Below are positions 27,992 through 37,743 of a stretch of 61,334 bases of DNA, in pieces; the first letter of the stretch is position 1, and each line of letters starts with the position of its first letter. The stretch covers positions 1 to 61,334 of the forward strand of contig JANQQC010000023.1 of assembly GCA_028285145.1 (NCBI GenBank), in the 5' to 3' direction. A program made the position numbers and the translations under genes. The DNA is from Hyphomonadaceae bacterium (lineage in GTDB: Bacteria; Pseudomonadota; Alphaproteobacteria; Caulobacterales; Hyphomonadaceae). Under the pieces are notes generated by a model, which saw only the letters and a program-made list of their open reading frames with translations, ran no database searches and was not told the DNA's origin.

Positions 27992-30226
27992 ATGAGCGAC
28001 GTCATGGGCCATGAAGAAGGCCGTGTGATTAACGAGCCAATGAGCGAGGCGCTGTCCAAGCGTTATCTCGCCTATGCGCTGTCTACGATCACCTCCCGTG
28101 CCCTGCCGGATGTCCGCGACGGACTGAAGCCTGTGCAGCGGCGCATCCTCTATGCGATGCGCGAACTGCGCCTGAATCCTGATCAGGCCTATCGCAAATG
28201 CGCGAAGATCGTCGGTGAGGTCATGGGGAACTATCACCCTCATGGCGACAGCGCGATTTACGATACCCTCGTCCGCCTCGCGCAGGATTTCTCGGTTCGT
28301 TATCCGCTCGTGGATGGGCAGGGCAATTTCGGCAATATCGATGGCGATACGGCCGCTGCCATGCGTTACACCGAAAGCCGGATGACGGAAGCCGCCAAGC
28401 TGCTTCTGGACGGACTTGACGAGAACGCCGTCGATTTCCGTGACACATATGACGAACTTAACAGCGAGCCGGTGGTGCTGCCGGCGGGCTTCCCGAACCT
28501 TTTGGCCAACGGTGCGACGGGGATTGCCGTTGGCATGGCCACGTCGATCCCGCCGCACAATGTGGCCGAAGTCATCGATGCCGCGCTGCACCTGATTTCG
28601 CACAAGAGCGCGACGACAGCTGAGCTTGTCGAGATCATGCCGGGACCGGATTTCCCAACCGGCGGTGTGATCGTTGAGAGCCGGGAATCGATGCTGGAGG
28701 CTTATGAGACAGGCCGTGGCTCTTTCCGCATGCGCGCGAAATGGGAAGTCGAAGACCTTGGCCGTGGCACTTACCAGATCGTCGTCACCGAGATCCCCTA
28801 TCAGGTCCAGAAGTCCAAGCTCATTGAGCGCCTCGCTGAACTGATCGAGACCAAGAAGGCCCCTCTTCTCGACGATGTGCGCGATGAAAGCGCCGAAGAT
28901 GTCCGCGTTGTGCTCGTGCCGCGTGCCAAGACGGTCGAGCCGGACGTGCTCATGGAGAGCCTGTTCAAGCAATCCGATCTTGAGAACCGGTTCAGCCTGA
29001 ACATGAACGTGCTCCACAACGGGGCACCCGGCGTGATGGGCCTGAAAGAGGTCCTTCGCGCTTACATCGACCACCGCCGCGACGTGACGATCCGACGGGC
29101 CGAGTTCCGCCTCGACAAGATCGAAAAGCGGCTGCATCTGCTCGACGGCTATCTCATCGCCTACCTCAACATCGATGAGGTGATCCGCATCATCCGCGAG
29201 GAAGATGAGCCCAAAGCCGTCATGATCGAGCGCTTCGGCATCACAGATATTCAAGCTGAAGCCATTCTCAATCTCCGCCTGCGCGCCCTGCGCAAGCTTG
29301 AAGAGATGGAAATCCGGGGCGAACATACAAAGCTCCAGGAAGAACGCGACGAGATCCAATCCCTCCTTGGCTCGACGGCGAAACAATGGCGGGCCGTGGC
29401 CAATTCCCTGAAAGAAGCGCGCAAGGCCTTCGATCCGGATAGCGAACTCGGCCGCCGCCGCGCTGTCTTTGAAGCCGCGCCGGAAATCGATCTCGACGCC
29501 GCCCTCGAAGCCGCCGCCCCGAAAGAACCCCTCACCGTGGTACTTTCAAAGAAGGGCTGGATCCGCGCCATGAAGGGGCATGGGCTCGATCCCAGCTCCG
29601 CCAAGTTCAAGGACGGGGACGAATTCTATCTCTCCGAAGAGCTGATGAGCACGGATAAGCTGATCATGGTGGCAGGTGATGGACGGGCCTTTACCCTGCC
29701 CGCTGACAAGCTGCCCGGCGGACGTGGTCATGGCGAGCCGATCCGGTTGTCGATTGACGTCGATGACAGCGTTGAAATCCGCGCCATGTTCAAGCTGGAG
29801 CCGGAGCGCAAACGTGTTGTGGCGTCAAATGCGGGCTATGGCTTCGTTGTGCCGGAGAAGGAACTTGAGTCTTCGCGCAAGGCCGGCAAGCAGGCGGTTA
29901 ATCCGCCCAAGGGCAGCCGCGTAACGATCTGCCAGCCGGTCGAAGGCGACTTCCTCGCCGTGATTGGCACCAACAAGAAACTGCTCATCTTCCCGCTCGA
30001 TGAGTTGCCTGAAATGTCTCGCGGCAAGGGCGTGAAGCTCCAGAACTATCGCGGCAAGGACAAGCTGGCTGACCTGATGACCTTCCACAAGGAAGACGGG
30101 CTGATCGTGAAAACCGGCGACCGTCACCGGGCTTTCCCTGAATGGGAAGAGTGGGTCGGCAAGCGGGCACAGGCCGGAAAGTCAGCGCCAAAAGGCTTCC
30201 CGCGGTCCGGCACATTCAACGGTTAG
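27992..30226 (+). CDS. parC: ParC, DNA topoisomerase IV subunit A
   Basis: 744 residues. The N-terminal breakage-reunion domain has '[20 protein letters not shown]', '[20 protein letters not shown]' and the active-site tyrosine in '[11 protein letters not shown]' (Tyr126). A coiled-coil tower and a C-terminal DNA-wrapping domain of GyrA-like blades follow. The absence of the GyrA box (QRRGGKG) in the C-terminal domain supports ParC over GyrA. It decatenates daughter chromosomes with ParE, which is not in this window. ATG 27992 follows AAAGGAA; further upstream in-frame codons overlap the divergent gene and lack family similarity. Confidence 0.95.
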   Translation: MSDVMGHEEGRVINEPMSEALSKRYLAYALSTITSRALPDVRDGLKPVQRRILYAMRELRLNPDQAYRKCAKIVGEVMGNYHPHGDSAIYDTLVRLAQDFSVRYPLVDGQGNFGNIDGDTAAAMRYTESRMTEAAKLLLDGLDENAVDFRDTYDELNSEPVVLPAGFPNLLANGATGIAVGMATSIPPHNVAEVIDAALHLISHKSATTAELVEIMPGPDFPTGGVIVESRESMLEAYETGRGSFRMRAKWEVEDLGRGTYQIVVTEIPYQVQKSKLIERLAELIETKKAPLLDDVRDESAEDVRVVLVPRAKTVEPDVLMESLFKQSDLENRFSLNMNVLHNGAPGVMGLKEVLRAYIDHRRDVTIRRAEFRLDKIEKRLHLLDGYLIAYLNIDEVIRIIREEDEPKAVMIERFGITDIQAEAILNLRLRALRKLEEMEIRGEHTKLQEERDEIQSLLGSTAKQWRAVANSLKEARKAFDPDSELGRRRAVFEAAPEIDLDAALEAAAPKEPLTVVLSKKGWIRAMKGHGLDPSSAKFKDGDEFYLSEELMSTDKLIMVAGDGRAFTLPADKLPGGRGHGEPIRLSIDVDDSVEIRAMFKLEPERKRVVASNAGYGFVVPEKELESSRKAGKQAVNPPKGSRVTICQPVEGDFLAVIGTNKKLLIFPLDELPEMSRGKGVKLQNYRGKDKLADLMTFHKEDGLIVKTGDRHRAFPEWEEWVGKRAQAGKSAPKGFPRSGTFNG

Positions 30227-30298
30227 GGGCAGCACCTGCCGCTTGCGCGGCGGGAAATGGCCCGTTACGGCTGAGATAGCTTTGAAACGGAGGACGCC

Positions 30299-30859
30299 GT
30301 GAACATCATTCTCATCCTTCTCGGCGTGGTCGTCGTAGGCGTGATCGCCCTGATCGTGATCTATAATGGCCTTGTTTCCAAACGGCAGCGGGTCAATCAG
30401 GCCTTCGCCGACATCGATGTGCAGCTGAAACAGCGCCAGAACCTGATCCCGAACCTCGTCGAGACCGTCAAAGGCTATGCCGCTCACGAGAAAGAAACCC
30501 TCGATGCGGTCATTAATGCCCGGAACTCGGCCGTGGCCGCCAATTCGGCTGGCGAGATGGCACAGGCCGAAGGTGCACTCAGCGGCGCACTCGGGAAGCT
30601 CTTCGCGCTCGCTGAGAGTTATCCTGACCTGAAAGCGAACGAGAATTTCGAATCCCTTCAGGACGAACTGTCGGTGATCGAAGACAAGCTCGCTGCGGCG
30701 CGGCGCTTCTACAACTCCGCAGTGCAGGACTACAACACGGCGACAGAGCAGTTCCCTGGTTCCATCGTGGCCGGTTCATTCGACTTCGAGCAGCGCGAAT
30801 TCTTCGATGTCGGCGGCGACCGGGTTGCCCTGTCCACTGTGCCCGAGGTGAAATTCTAG
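30299..30859 (+). CDS. LemA-family protein
   Basis: 186 residues. A single N-terminal membrane helix is followed by the LemA helical bundle with 'NGLVSKRQRVNQAFADIDVQ' and 'LKQRQNLIPNLVETVKGYA' and the closing 'PGSIVAGSFDFEQREFFDV'. The function of LemA proteins is not settled. The start is GTG (30299) behind a good CGGAGGA. LemA is often followed by a TPM-domain gene, which is absent here; the next gene converges and shares a CTAG stop overlap. Confidence 0.93.
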   Translation: MNIILILLGVVVVGVIALIVIYNGLVSKRQRVNQAFADIDVQLKQRQNLIPNLVETVKGYAAHEKETLDAVINARNSAVAANSAGEMAQAEGALSGALGKLFALAESYPDLKANENFESLQDELSVIEDKLAAARRFYNSAVQDYNTATEQFPGSIVAGSFDFEQREFFDVGGDRVALSTVPEVKF

Positions 30860-31662
30860 CGCCCTTCAAAGTCCGGCGCGCGCTTTTCCAGGAAAGCTTG
30901 CTGCGCTTCCTTGTGATCGGCCGTCATTGAGGTGAGGATCTGGTGACGATCCTCCAGCGCCATGGCAGCCTCCAGTGACGGAGCGTCTACCGCATGGCCA
31001 AGCGCTTCCTTGGTGAGGCTAAGGCTGAGCGGGGCCGTCGCCAGCATATGCGCGATGAGTTCCTCGGCTTTCTCGTCCAGCGCCTCAGGCGAGACAACAT
31101 GCGAGACAAGCCGTGAGGCCAGTGCCTCCTCGGCGTCGATGAACCGCCCGGTCAGGATCAGTTCGGACGCCATGGACAGGCCGACAATGCGCGGCAGGAA
31201 ATAGCTCGACCCCATATCAGCGCCGGTCAGCCCGATCCGGATAAAGGCGCAGTTCATCCGCGCATCCGAGGCCGCAATCCGGATGTCGGAGGCCAGCGCG
31301 AGCGAGAAGCCACCGCCTGCCGCAGCGCCCGAGACAAGGCTGATAATTGGCTGCGGGCAGCGCCGCATCGCCCGATAAATGTCACCAATGCGTCTCTGAA
31401 GCGCGAGCCCAGCATGGATTGGCGCGCGCTTGGCGGCCTCGGGATCTCCCGCCCCTCCTTTGAGATCGAGCCCGGCGCAGAAGGCCCGACCCGCCCCTTT
31501 AAGCACGACGACACGCCGGTCATGACGGCGGATCAACCCTTCAAAGTAGGATGCAAGCGCCTCGATCATGTCATTATTCAGGGCGTTGAGCGCATCGAGC
31601 CGGTTCATCGTAACCCAGTCTACTTCGCCGCGTTCTTCGATTTTCAGGACGGGCTCAGACAT
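30856..31662 (-). CDS. Crotonase-family protein lacking both usual catalytic glutamates
   Basis: 268 residues with 'GAGRAFCAGLDLKGG' and 'VSGAAAGGGFSLALASDIRI'. Aligned by eye with rat enoyl-CoA hydratase, Glu144 is Ser (GGGFSL) and Glu164 is Phe ('NCAFIRIGLTGADMG'). So hydration by the standard mechanism is unlikely, though the oxyanion hole and CoA site look intact. Aspartate in 'TGADMG' could take over a catalytic role, as seen in other crotonases. Its neighbour upstream is bpt via the TRAP operon, which gives no pathway hint. Confidence 0.82.
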   Translation of the reverse strand: MSEPVLKIEERGEVDWVTMNRLDALNALNNDMIEALASYFEGLIRRHDRRVVVLKGAGRAFCAGLDLKGGAGDPEAAKRAPIHAGLALQRRIGDIYRAMRRCPQPIISLVSGAAAGGGFSLALASDIRIAASDARMNCAFIRIGLTGADMGSSYFLPRIVGLSMASELILTGRFIDAEEALASRLVSHVVSPEALDEKAEELIAHMLATAPLSLSLTKEALGHAVDAPSLEAAMALEDRHQILTSMTADHKEAQQAFLEKRAPDFEGR

Positions 31663-31733
31663 GACGATTTCTCCCAGCGACTTGTTTGCAAATGAGCATT
31701 GATGATCTGCGGTCGAGGCTCAACCGCAAAGCC

Positions 31734-33305
31734 TTAGCCCGCGATCACGCCGGGCAGCCATGTCGCCAGCGCCGGAACAGCGGCGACCAGAGCAATCATC
31801 ACAACCTGCAGCCCGATAAACGGGATCGCGCCGCGCCAGATATCGAGCGTCTCAAGATCGTCAGGCGCTGCACCGCGCAGATAGAACAGGGCGAACCCGA
31901 ATGGCGGTGTCAGGAAGGAAGTCTGAAGGTTCAGCGCCATTAGGATGGCAAGCCAGACAGGGTCGAACCCGAACAGGATCAGCGGAGGCGCGACCAGCGG
32001 CACAACAACGAAGACGATCTCGATGAAGTCCAGGAAGAAGCCGAGCACGAACATGACGAGCATGGTCATCGCAAGCGCGCCCCACTTCCCGCCGGGCACC
32101 GAGCGGAGCAGGTCGGCGACAAGATCGTCCCCGCCAAAGCCCCGGAAGATAACGCTGAAAAGCGTCGCGCCAATCAGGATCAGGAAGACCATGCCGGTGA
32201 TATGCGCCGCGCTCTTAAGCGCCGGATCGAACTGGCCCGCCCGCTTCAGGACAAGGAAGCCTGCGGCGACACCCGCCAGGAACACAATTGCTGCCAGCGC
32301 GACGAGGATCATGGCGGCATAGTCACCGCCGGAAATGCTGTCACGGGCATAGCGGAGGTCCACAAACCGGGTCATCGCGAAGATGAGCAAGGCGGAGAGC
32401 AGCCCTGCGATCAGGAGCGGCGTGAGCCTTGATCTGGCCTCTTCAGCGAGCCGCAGGCCTGCCAGAAGCGCCGCGCCACCCGCCCCGATCGCGGCAGCTT
32501 CCGTGGGCGGTGCCACGCCTGTCAGGATCGAGCCAAGGACCGCCAATATGAGCAGGATTGGCGCACCAAGACCGAAGAAGATCTCCCGCACCGTGAGCGG
32601 TTCATCATCCGTATCGTCGACCGGTGGGGCGGCAGACGGCTTTAGGATCGCTGTGGCGGCAACGTAAGCGAGGTAAAGCCCGACCAAGATCAGGCCTGGG
32701 ATCAGAGCCCCGGCGAACAGGTCTTCCACGGCCACGGTTCCGGAACCGCCACCCGCGCTGGCCGCACTATTGGAAGCGTTTGAAATCGCATCGGCCAGCA
32801 GGATCAGGACGATTGAGGGCGGTATGATCTGGCCAAGCGTGCCCGAGGCGGCAATCGCGCCGCTGGCGAGGCGGGGGTCGTAGCCCTGACGGAGCATTGT
32901 CGGCAGGGCGATCAGCGTCATCGTGATGACGGTTGCGCCAACAATTCCGGTTGAAGCCGCCAGCAGCGCTCCGACGAGTACGACCGCATAGCCAAGCCCG
33001 CCGCGCACGCGGCCGAGCAGGCGGCTGGCAATGTGGAGAAGGTCTTCCGCAACCCGCGAGCGCTCAAGGATCACGCCCATCAGCACAAAGAGCGGCACTG
33101 CAATCAGCACCTGATTTTCCATGACGCCCTGAATGCGACTGGGCAGGGTGTTCAGGAATGCGCTTGGAAAAACACCGAGCGCGATGCCGATCACGGCGAA
33201 GATCAGGGAAACGCCGCCCAATGTCAGCGCGACGGGATAGCCAGCCAGCAAGCCGGCGATCACGGCGGCAAACATGGCGACCGCTAGAACAATCTCCAAT
33301 TCCAT
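31734..33305 (-). CDS. dctM: TRAP transporter large permease (DctM)
   Basis: 523 residues, about 14 hydrophobic helices. DctM signatures: 'AGYPVALTLGGVSLIFA', 'VLMGVILERSRVAEDLLH', 'GATVITMTLIALPTMLRQGY' (20) and 'PPSIVLILLADA', then 'LNLQTSFLTPPFGFALFYLRG' near the end. It is longer than the usual 425 residues because of an extra middle stretch of about 90 residues with two further helices. It couples solute import to the sodium gradient. It starts in an ATGA overlap with dctQ. Confidence 0.95.
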   Translation of the reverse strand: MELEIVLAVAMFAAVIAGLLAGYPVALTLGGVSLIFAVIGIALGVFPSAFLNTLPSRIQGVMENQVLIAVPLFVLMGVILERSRVAEDLLHIASRLLGRVRGGLGYAVVLVGALLAASTGIVGATVITMTLIALPTMLRQGYDPRLASGAIAASGTLGQIIPPSIVLILLADAISNASNSAASAGGGSGTVAVEDLFAGALIPGLILVGLYLAYVAATAILKPSAAPPVDDTDDEPLTVREIFFGLGAPILLILAVLGSILTGVAPPTEAAAIGAGGAALLAGLRLAEEARSRLTPLLIAGLLSALLIFAMTRFVDLRYARDSISGGDYAAMILVALAAIVFLAGVAAGFLVLKRAGQFDPALKSAAHITGMVFLILIGATLFSVIFRGFGGDDLVADLLRSVPGGKWGALAMTMLVMFVLGFFLDFIEIVFVVVPLVAPPLILFGFDPVWLAILMALNLQTSFLTPPFGFALFYLRGAAPDDLETLDIWRGAIPFIGLQVVMIALVAAVPALATWLPGVIAG

Positions 33306-33964
33306 CAGGCCGGCCCTACGCCGTGGCCAGCGTTTTTCTCGAAGGGCCTGCGTCCGCGGAGGCTGAGCGCGGCTTTAGTGGCTTCGGACACGCCCTGCGC
33401 CAGAAGCAGTGTCGCAAAGACAGGGATGAGCGTCTTGAAGAGGAAGAGTATGGGCAGCCCATCGCTTTCCCGGCTGCCTTCAAAGCCCGCCCAGCTGCGC
33501 ACGAAAGAGCGGGAAATCGATGCATCCAGAATAAGGATGCAGACAGGTATCAGCAGGAGATAGCTGCCTGCAAACTCGATGATGGCACGGCCGCGCGGTC
33601 CAAAAGTCGGACGCAGAATATCAACCCGGACATGGGCCTGATCCCGCAAGGCTCCGGCCGCCGCAAGCAGGAACATGGCGGCGAAGGCGTAGATCACCAG
33701 TTCCGACAGCCAGGAAAAAGCCAGACCGTATGCGTAGCGCAGCACGATCAAAACAAGGATCGCAAAGAGAAGGAGGAGCGCTGACCACACCGCCGCGCCG
33801 AGCGCGACCCCGCTGATCCGGTCAACGATGGCAGAGGCGCGTGCGCCAATACCGCCGAACACACGCGGCGCGATCAGAACGGCAATCGGCAGGAGCAGGA
33901 GCGGCGACAAAGCATAGCCGGCATAGCGCAGCATTGTCCCCAAGGTCAGGAAGAGGTCAGCCAC
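33305..33964 (-). CDS. dctQ: TRAP transporter small permease (DctQ)
   Basis: About 219 residues with 4-6 hydrophobic helices and the DctQ core: 'ILVLIVLRYAYGLAFSWLSE' followed by 'AAAGALRDQAHVRVDIL'. It pairs with DctM in the membrane. I place the start at GTG 33964, which overlaps the dctP stop by eight bases; ATG 33934 is an alternative. Its stop overlaps the dctM start. Confidence 0.9.
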   Translation of the reverse strand: MADLFLTLGTMLRYAGYALSPLLLLPIAVLIAPRVFGGIGARASAIVDRISGVALGAAVWSALLLLFAILVLIVLRYAYGLAFSWLSELVIYAFAAMFLLAAAGALRDQAHVRVDILRPTFGPRGRAIIEFAGSYLLLIPVCILILDASISRSFVRSWAGFEGSRESDGLPILFLFKTLIPVFATLLLAQGVSEATKAALSLRGRRPFEKNAGHGVGPA

Positions 33965-35069
33965 CGAGTTCGCGCGCCGCGTAATACGGCCCGTCCGATA
34001 CGTTTGCCCAGCCCCGCATGGTTTTGAGCGCCGTTTCAAAGCTCTCATAGATGCGGGTTTCCAGTTCTCCTGCCGCACCGGCATCGGATCGGACATCGGC
34101 AGATGCCGTGGCCATTTCGGTCACGACATCATCAGGGAACCGGCGCATCTGCGTGCCGTGCTCATTCGTCAGAATGTCGAGATGGACGGCGTTCTGATAG
34201 GTGAACTCGCCAAGGGAGAGGTGATTAACCTCGGTGCAGGCCGACCGGACGATCTCCTGCTCGGTCGGCGTCATGTCATCCCACAGGCCGCGATTCATGC
34301 CAACCGCCAGGGACGCGCCCGGTTCATGGAAACCAGGGCCGTAATAGTACGGAGCCTCCCGATAGAAGCCGAGATAGTAATCGTTCCAAGGCCCAACCCA
34401 TTCGGTCGCATCGATCGTGCCGGTTTGTAGGGACTGGAAGATCTCGCCGCCCGACAGCGCAACAGCCGACCCGCCAAGCGCCCGGAGGACATCGCCCCCC
34501 TGCCCCGGAATCCGCATTCTGAGGCCCTTGAGATCATCAAGGCTGTTGATCTCTCGTTTAAACCAGCCGCCCATCTGGTGGCCGGTATTCGCGCCCTGAA
34601 TGGCCTTCACGCCGAACTGGCCGGACAGTTCGTCCCAAAGCGCCTGTCCACCGCCAAAATCGATCCAGCCCATGATCTCCTGCGCCGTCATGCCGAACGG
34701 CACCGCAGTGAAGAAGGAGAAGCCCGGAGACTTGGATGTCCAGTAATACTCAGCGCCGTGATACATATCGGCGGTTCCGTCAGCCACGGCGTCAAACGAC
34801 TGGAATGCAGGCACGAGCTCGCCCGCCGCGAACACCTTGATTTCAATAGAACCTTCGGACAGCGCAGCCACGCGCTCGGCCACGCGATTGGCCGCCATAC
34901 CGAGACCGGGCAAGTCCTTCGGCCATGTGGTCACCATGTTGAGACGCCGCCGCTGACGCACAACGGCCGGCGAAGATGGTCCGCCCTCACTGTCTCCGCC
35001 ACACGCAGACAGCGCTGCACCCGCACCGCCAATCGCGGCCGCTCCGATCAGTTTGCGCCGATCGATCAT
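33957..35069 (-). CDS. dctP: TRAP transporter solute-binding protein, TakP-like
   Basis: 370 residues. The N-terminus has 'DRRKLIGAAAIGG' and a lipobox LSAC (Cys near 23), so it is probably a lipoprotein. The core 'DGTADMYHGAEYYWTSKSPG', 'MGGWFKREINSLDDLKGL' and 'ATEWVGPWNDYYLGFY' resembles the TakP subgroup, known to bind 2-oxo acids or calcium-lactate; the substrate is therefore probably a small carboxylate, which is inference. ATG 35069 follows AGGGGAGAGG. It heads the dctPQM operon. Confidence 0.9.
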   Translation of the reverse strand: MIDRRKLIGAAAIGGAGAALSACGGDSEGGPSSPAVVRQRRRLNMVTTWPKDLPGLGMAANRVAERVAALSEGSIEIKVFAAGELVPAFQSFDAVADGTADMYHGAEYYWTSKSPGFSFFTAVPFGMTAQEIMGWIDFGGGQALWDELSGQFGVKAIQGANTGHQMGGWFKREINSLDDLKGLRMRIPGQGGDVLRALGGSAVALSGGEIFQSLQTGTIDATEWVGPWNDYYLGFYREAPYYYGPGFHEPGASLAVGMNRGLWDDMTPTEQEIVRSACTEVNHLSLGEFTYQNAVHLDILTNEHGTQMRRFPDDVVTEMATASADVRSDAGAAGELETRIYESFETALKTMRGWANVSDGPYYAARELGG

Positions 35070-35091
35070 GCGCCTCTCCCCTGCCGTTTTG

Positions 35092-35850
35092 CTATTCGTG
35101 ATCTTCAAGCGGTCGCCAGGCGTCCCCGTCAAGCACTTCCAGTGGTTTGAACCGCCGCTTGTAGTCCATCTTCGGGCTGCCCTTGACCCAGTAGCCCAGA
35201 TAAACGTGCGGCAGGCCGAGCGTCCGGGCGTGCGCGATGTGATCGAGGATCATGTAAGAGCCAAGACTGTCAGACGGCTCATCCGTGTCGAAATAGGTGT
35301 AGACCATTGACAGGCCGTCACGCAGCACATCGGTAATCGCGGCCGCCACGAGCGGTGCATCGGCCCCTTCCCCGCGACGATACTCAAAGATCAGGCTCTG
35401 TACTGGGCTCTCGCCAACCATGCCGGCATAGTCGCGATAGCTCATCTCAGACATGCCTGCGCCGTCATGACGGGCACGCAGATACCGTTTCAGAAGACGA
35501 TACTGTTCCCGTGTCGCCTGCGCCCGCACCGGATGGCGGACAACATCATTGTTCCTGGCGAGGATTCGGCGCTGGGTCTTACCGGGCTGAAAAGCCTGCA
35601 CATCCACCCGCACGCTGCGGCATGCATTGCAGCTCGGGCAGGCCGGGCGATAGGCGATGGACTGGGACCGGCGGAAACCAGAACGGCTCAGCGAATCATG
35701 AACGGCGTCGGCGTCGGTCACGGCGAGATTGGTGAACGCCTTACGCTCGCGTTTGCCCGGCAAATAGGGGCATGGGCTCGGGCTCGTCAGGTAGAAGCGG
35801 AGCGATTGCCGAACGCCTGGCGGGAATATCTGAGAATCATTCAGCTTCAT
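35092..35850 (-). CDS. bpt: Bpt/Ate-type aminoacyl-tRNA-protein transferase
   Basis: 252 residues. The N-terminal domain has 'CPYLPGKRERKAFTNLA' and the cysteine motif 'YRPACPSCNACRSVRV'. The C-terminal domain has 'VYTYFDTDEPSDSLGSYMIL' and 'PHVYLGYWVKGSPKMDYKRR'. This is the bacterial ATE-like transferase that adds leucine (or arginine) from tRNA to proteins with N-terminal Asp/Glu, feeding ClpS/ClpAP degradation. The genes for ClpS and ClpA are not here. Confidence 0.93.
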   Translation of the reverse strand: MKLNDSQIFPPGVRQSLRFYLTSPSPCPYLPGKRERKAFTNLAVTDADAVHDSLSRSGFRRSQSIAYRPACPSCNACRSVRVDVQAFQPGKTQRRILARNNDVVRHPVRAQATREQYRLLKRYLRARHDGAGMSEMSYRDYAGMVGESPVQSLIFEYRRGEGADAPLVAAAITDVLRDGLSMVYTYFDTDEPSDSLGSYMILDHIAHARTLGLPHVYLGYWVKGSPKMDYKRRFKPLEVLDGDAWRPLEDHE

Positions 35851-35868
35851 TGGGTCTGATTAAGTCAC

Positions 35869-37713
35869 TCAAAGGTCAAAACGCCAAGGGGCAGTTATCG
35901 TGAACACTGCCCATAGCAGAATGACAAGCGGGCCGCCAAATCGCAAGAAATCCGAAAACTTGTAGTGGCCGGGGCCCATGACGAGCATATTGGTCTGGTA
36001 AGCGATCGGCGTCGCAAAGCAGCAATTCGCTCCGTAAATCACGGCCAGAAGGTAGGGCAGAGGATCAGCCGCGCCTGCCTGCTCGGCAGCCGACAAGGCA
36101 ATCGGCGAGAACAGGACAGCCGTAGCGGCGTTCGAGAGAACATTGGTCAGGATCGCGACCGACAGGAAGATCGCCGACAGAATTGCGAGTTGCCCATACG
36201 GGGATGCGAGATCGACAACTTCTCTTGCAATGAGGTTCGCCGCGCCTGTCTGTTCAAGCGCTGCCCCCATGGCGAGGGCAGCTCCAATGACAAGAAAAAT
36301 ACGGAGATCGAGCGAGCGGGCGGCCTGCCGCGTATTGAGACAGCCCGCGAGAATCATTGCGGTCGCAGCAATCACAGACGCATGCACGATTTCGAGCGCG
36401 CCCGTCGCAGCAGCGACGACCATGCCGACCGTTATGAGACGCGCGGCCTGCCCCCTCGTCGTGATGGGGATCTCGGTCTGCGACCATTCGAGCACGATAA
36501 GATCCCGGCTCGCCCGCATCTCGCGCAAGGCCCCTTCTGGCCCGCAAAGCAGCAGGGTGTCTCCCGCCTCCAGCCGGATCTCACCCAACTTGGCGCGAAT
36601 CATCCGGCTGCGGCGCTGAATGCCGAGCGTCACAGCCTTCGTCAGACGGCGGAAACCGAGCATCTCGACCGTGCGCCCGATCATGCGAGACCCGGGCGCG
36701 ATGACAGCTTCTGTCAGCGCGAGAGAACGCGGCGCGTCTTCATCCTCAGACACACCGCCCTGCGAGCGCCAGATTTCCTCCAGCATTTGTGGCTGGGAGG
36801 CCAGTATGTCGGTGAGGGCGGCGCGAGTGGCCGCAACGATGACGAGATCGCCCGGCTGAAGTGCGGTATCATCGAAGGGCGGCAGGATGGCCCGCTCGCC
36901 GCGCTGGATCATGCGGACGGTCATCTCCGGCAGGTCAGTGAACATACCGGCGACCGGTTTTGCGCCTTCCAGGAAATGCCCCGGGACAATCTCGATCTGC
37001 ACAATGAACTGCTTGCCAGAGGGCGCGATGAAATCCTCGCTCATGTCTTTCCGGTTTGGCAGCAGGATTTTCGAGGCGAGCAAAAGATAGAGCAGGCCGA
37101 CGCCGGCGAGAATCAACCCCATCGGCGTTTGTTCGAAAAAGCCGAGCGGGCGGCCCTCGATCCGGTAATAGGCTTCTGCCGCCAGCAGATTGGTCGAGGT
37201 TCCGATCAGCGTCGTCATGCCGGCAAAGATCGAGGCAAAGCTCAGCGGGATCATCAGCTTTGACGGCGCAGCCCCCATCCGCATGGCAATGGCACTCATG
37301 ACCGGCAGGAACATGATGACGACCGGCGTATTGTTGATGAAAGCGCTAATGACGAAGACAGCAGCGAAGGCGAAGATCAGGGTCGAGAATGGCCGCGCAT
37401 CATAAGACCCAAGCAGGTACTTGGTTGGACCTTCCAGCGCTCCGGTCTGAAACAGCCCCTGCCCCACAACGAGCAGCGCCATGATTGTGATCAGCGCGGG
37501 ATTGCCGAAGCCCTGTAGGAGTTGGCCAGCGGTGACGGGCGTCCCCGCGACAGAAGCCGCGCCGGGAATGGAAAAAAGAATCAGAAGCGCAGCAACAACG
37601 CCAACCGAGACTATCTCCATCGACCACTTGTCGGTGAGATAAAAACCAATCGCCCCAATAACGACTGCTATGCTGGCCCACATGGCCCAGTGGGCAGCGA
37701 AATCGCTAATCAT
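35869..37713 (-). CDS. SLC13-family permease with two RCK_C (TrkA-C) domains
   Basis: 614 residues. About 11-12 hydrophobic helices are split by a cytosolic middle (about 215-410) holding two TrkA-C-like modules ('MTVRMIQRGERAILPP', 'LQPGDLVIVAATRAAL' and 'LEAGDTLLLCGPEGAL'). Transport motifs of the divalent-anion:Na+ symporter group are seen in 'FINNTPVVIMFLPVMSAIA' and 'LIGTSTNLLAAE', with a second SNT-like repeat 'NVLSNAATAVLFSPIALSAA' (20). Likely substrates are sulfate or dicarboxylates; not determined. ATG 37713 has GGAG just before it. Confidence 0.88.
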   Translation of the reverse strand: MISDFAAHWAMWASIAVVIGAIGFYLTDKWSMEIVSVGVVAALLILFSIPGAASVAGTPVTAGQLLQGFGNPALITIMALLVVGQGLFQTGALEGPTKYLLGSYDARPFSTLIFAFAAVFVISAFINNTPVVIMFLPVMSAIAMRMGAAPSKLMIPLSFASIFAGMTTLIGTSTNLLAAEAYYRIEGRPLGFFEQTPMGLILAGVGLLYLLLASKILLPNRKDMSEDFIAPSGKQFIVQIEIVPGHFLEGAKPVAGMFTDLPEMTVRMIQRGERAILPPFDDTALQPGDLVIVAATRAALTDILASQPQMLEEIWRSQGGVSEDEDAPRSLALTEAVIAPGSRMIGRTVEMLGFRRLTKAVTLGIQRRSRMIRAKLGEIRLEAGDTLLLCGPEGALREMRASRDLIVLEWSQTEIPITTRGQAARLITVGMVVAAATGALEIVHASVIAATAMILAGCLNTRQAARSLDLRIFLVIGAALAMGAALEQTGAANLIAREVVDLASPYGQLAILSAIFLSVAILTNVLSNAATAVLFSPIALSAAEQAGAADPLPYLLAVIYGANCCFATPIAYQTNMLVMGPGHYKFSDFLRFGGPLVILLWAVFTITAPWRFDL

Positions 37714-37743
37714 TGACACTCCGAGCGGCGGACGGGACCGGCC

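Noticed and set aside
27920-29386. 488-codon open frame on the minus strand inside parC
   Set aside because: It is antisense to parC, whose motifs are unmistakable; high GC gives long antisense frames. No motif is seen in it.
35965-37263. 432-codon open frame opposite the SLC13 permease
   Set aside because: Extremely Arg/His/Gln-rich composition, as expected for the complement of a hydrophobic membrane gene.
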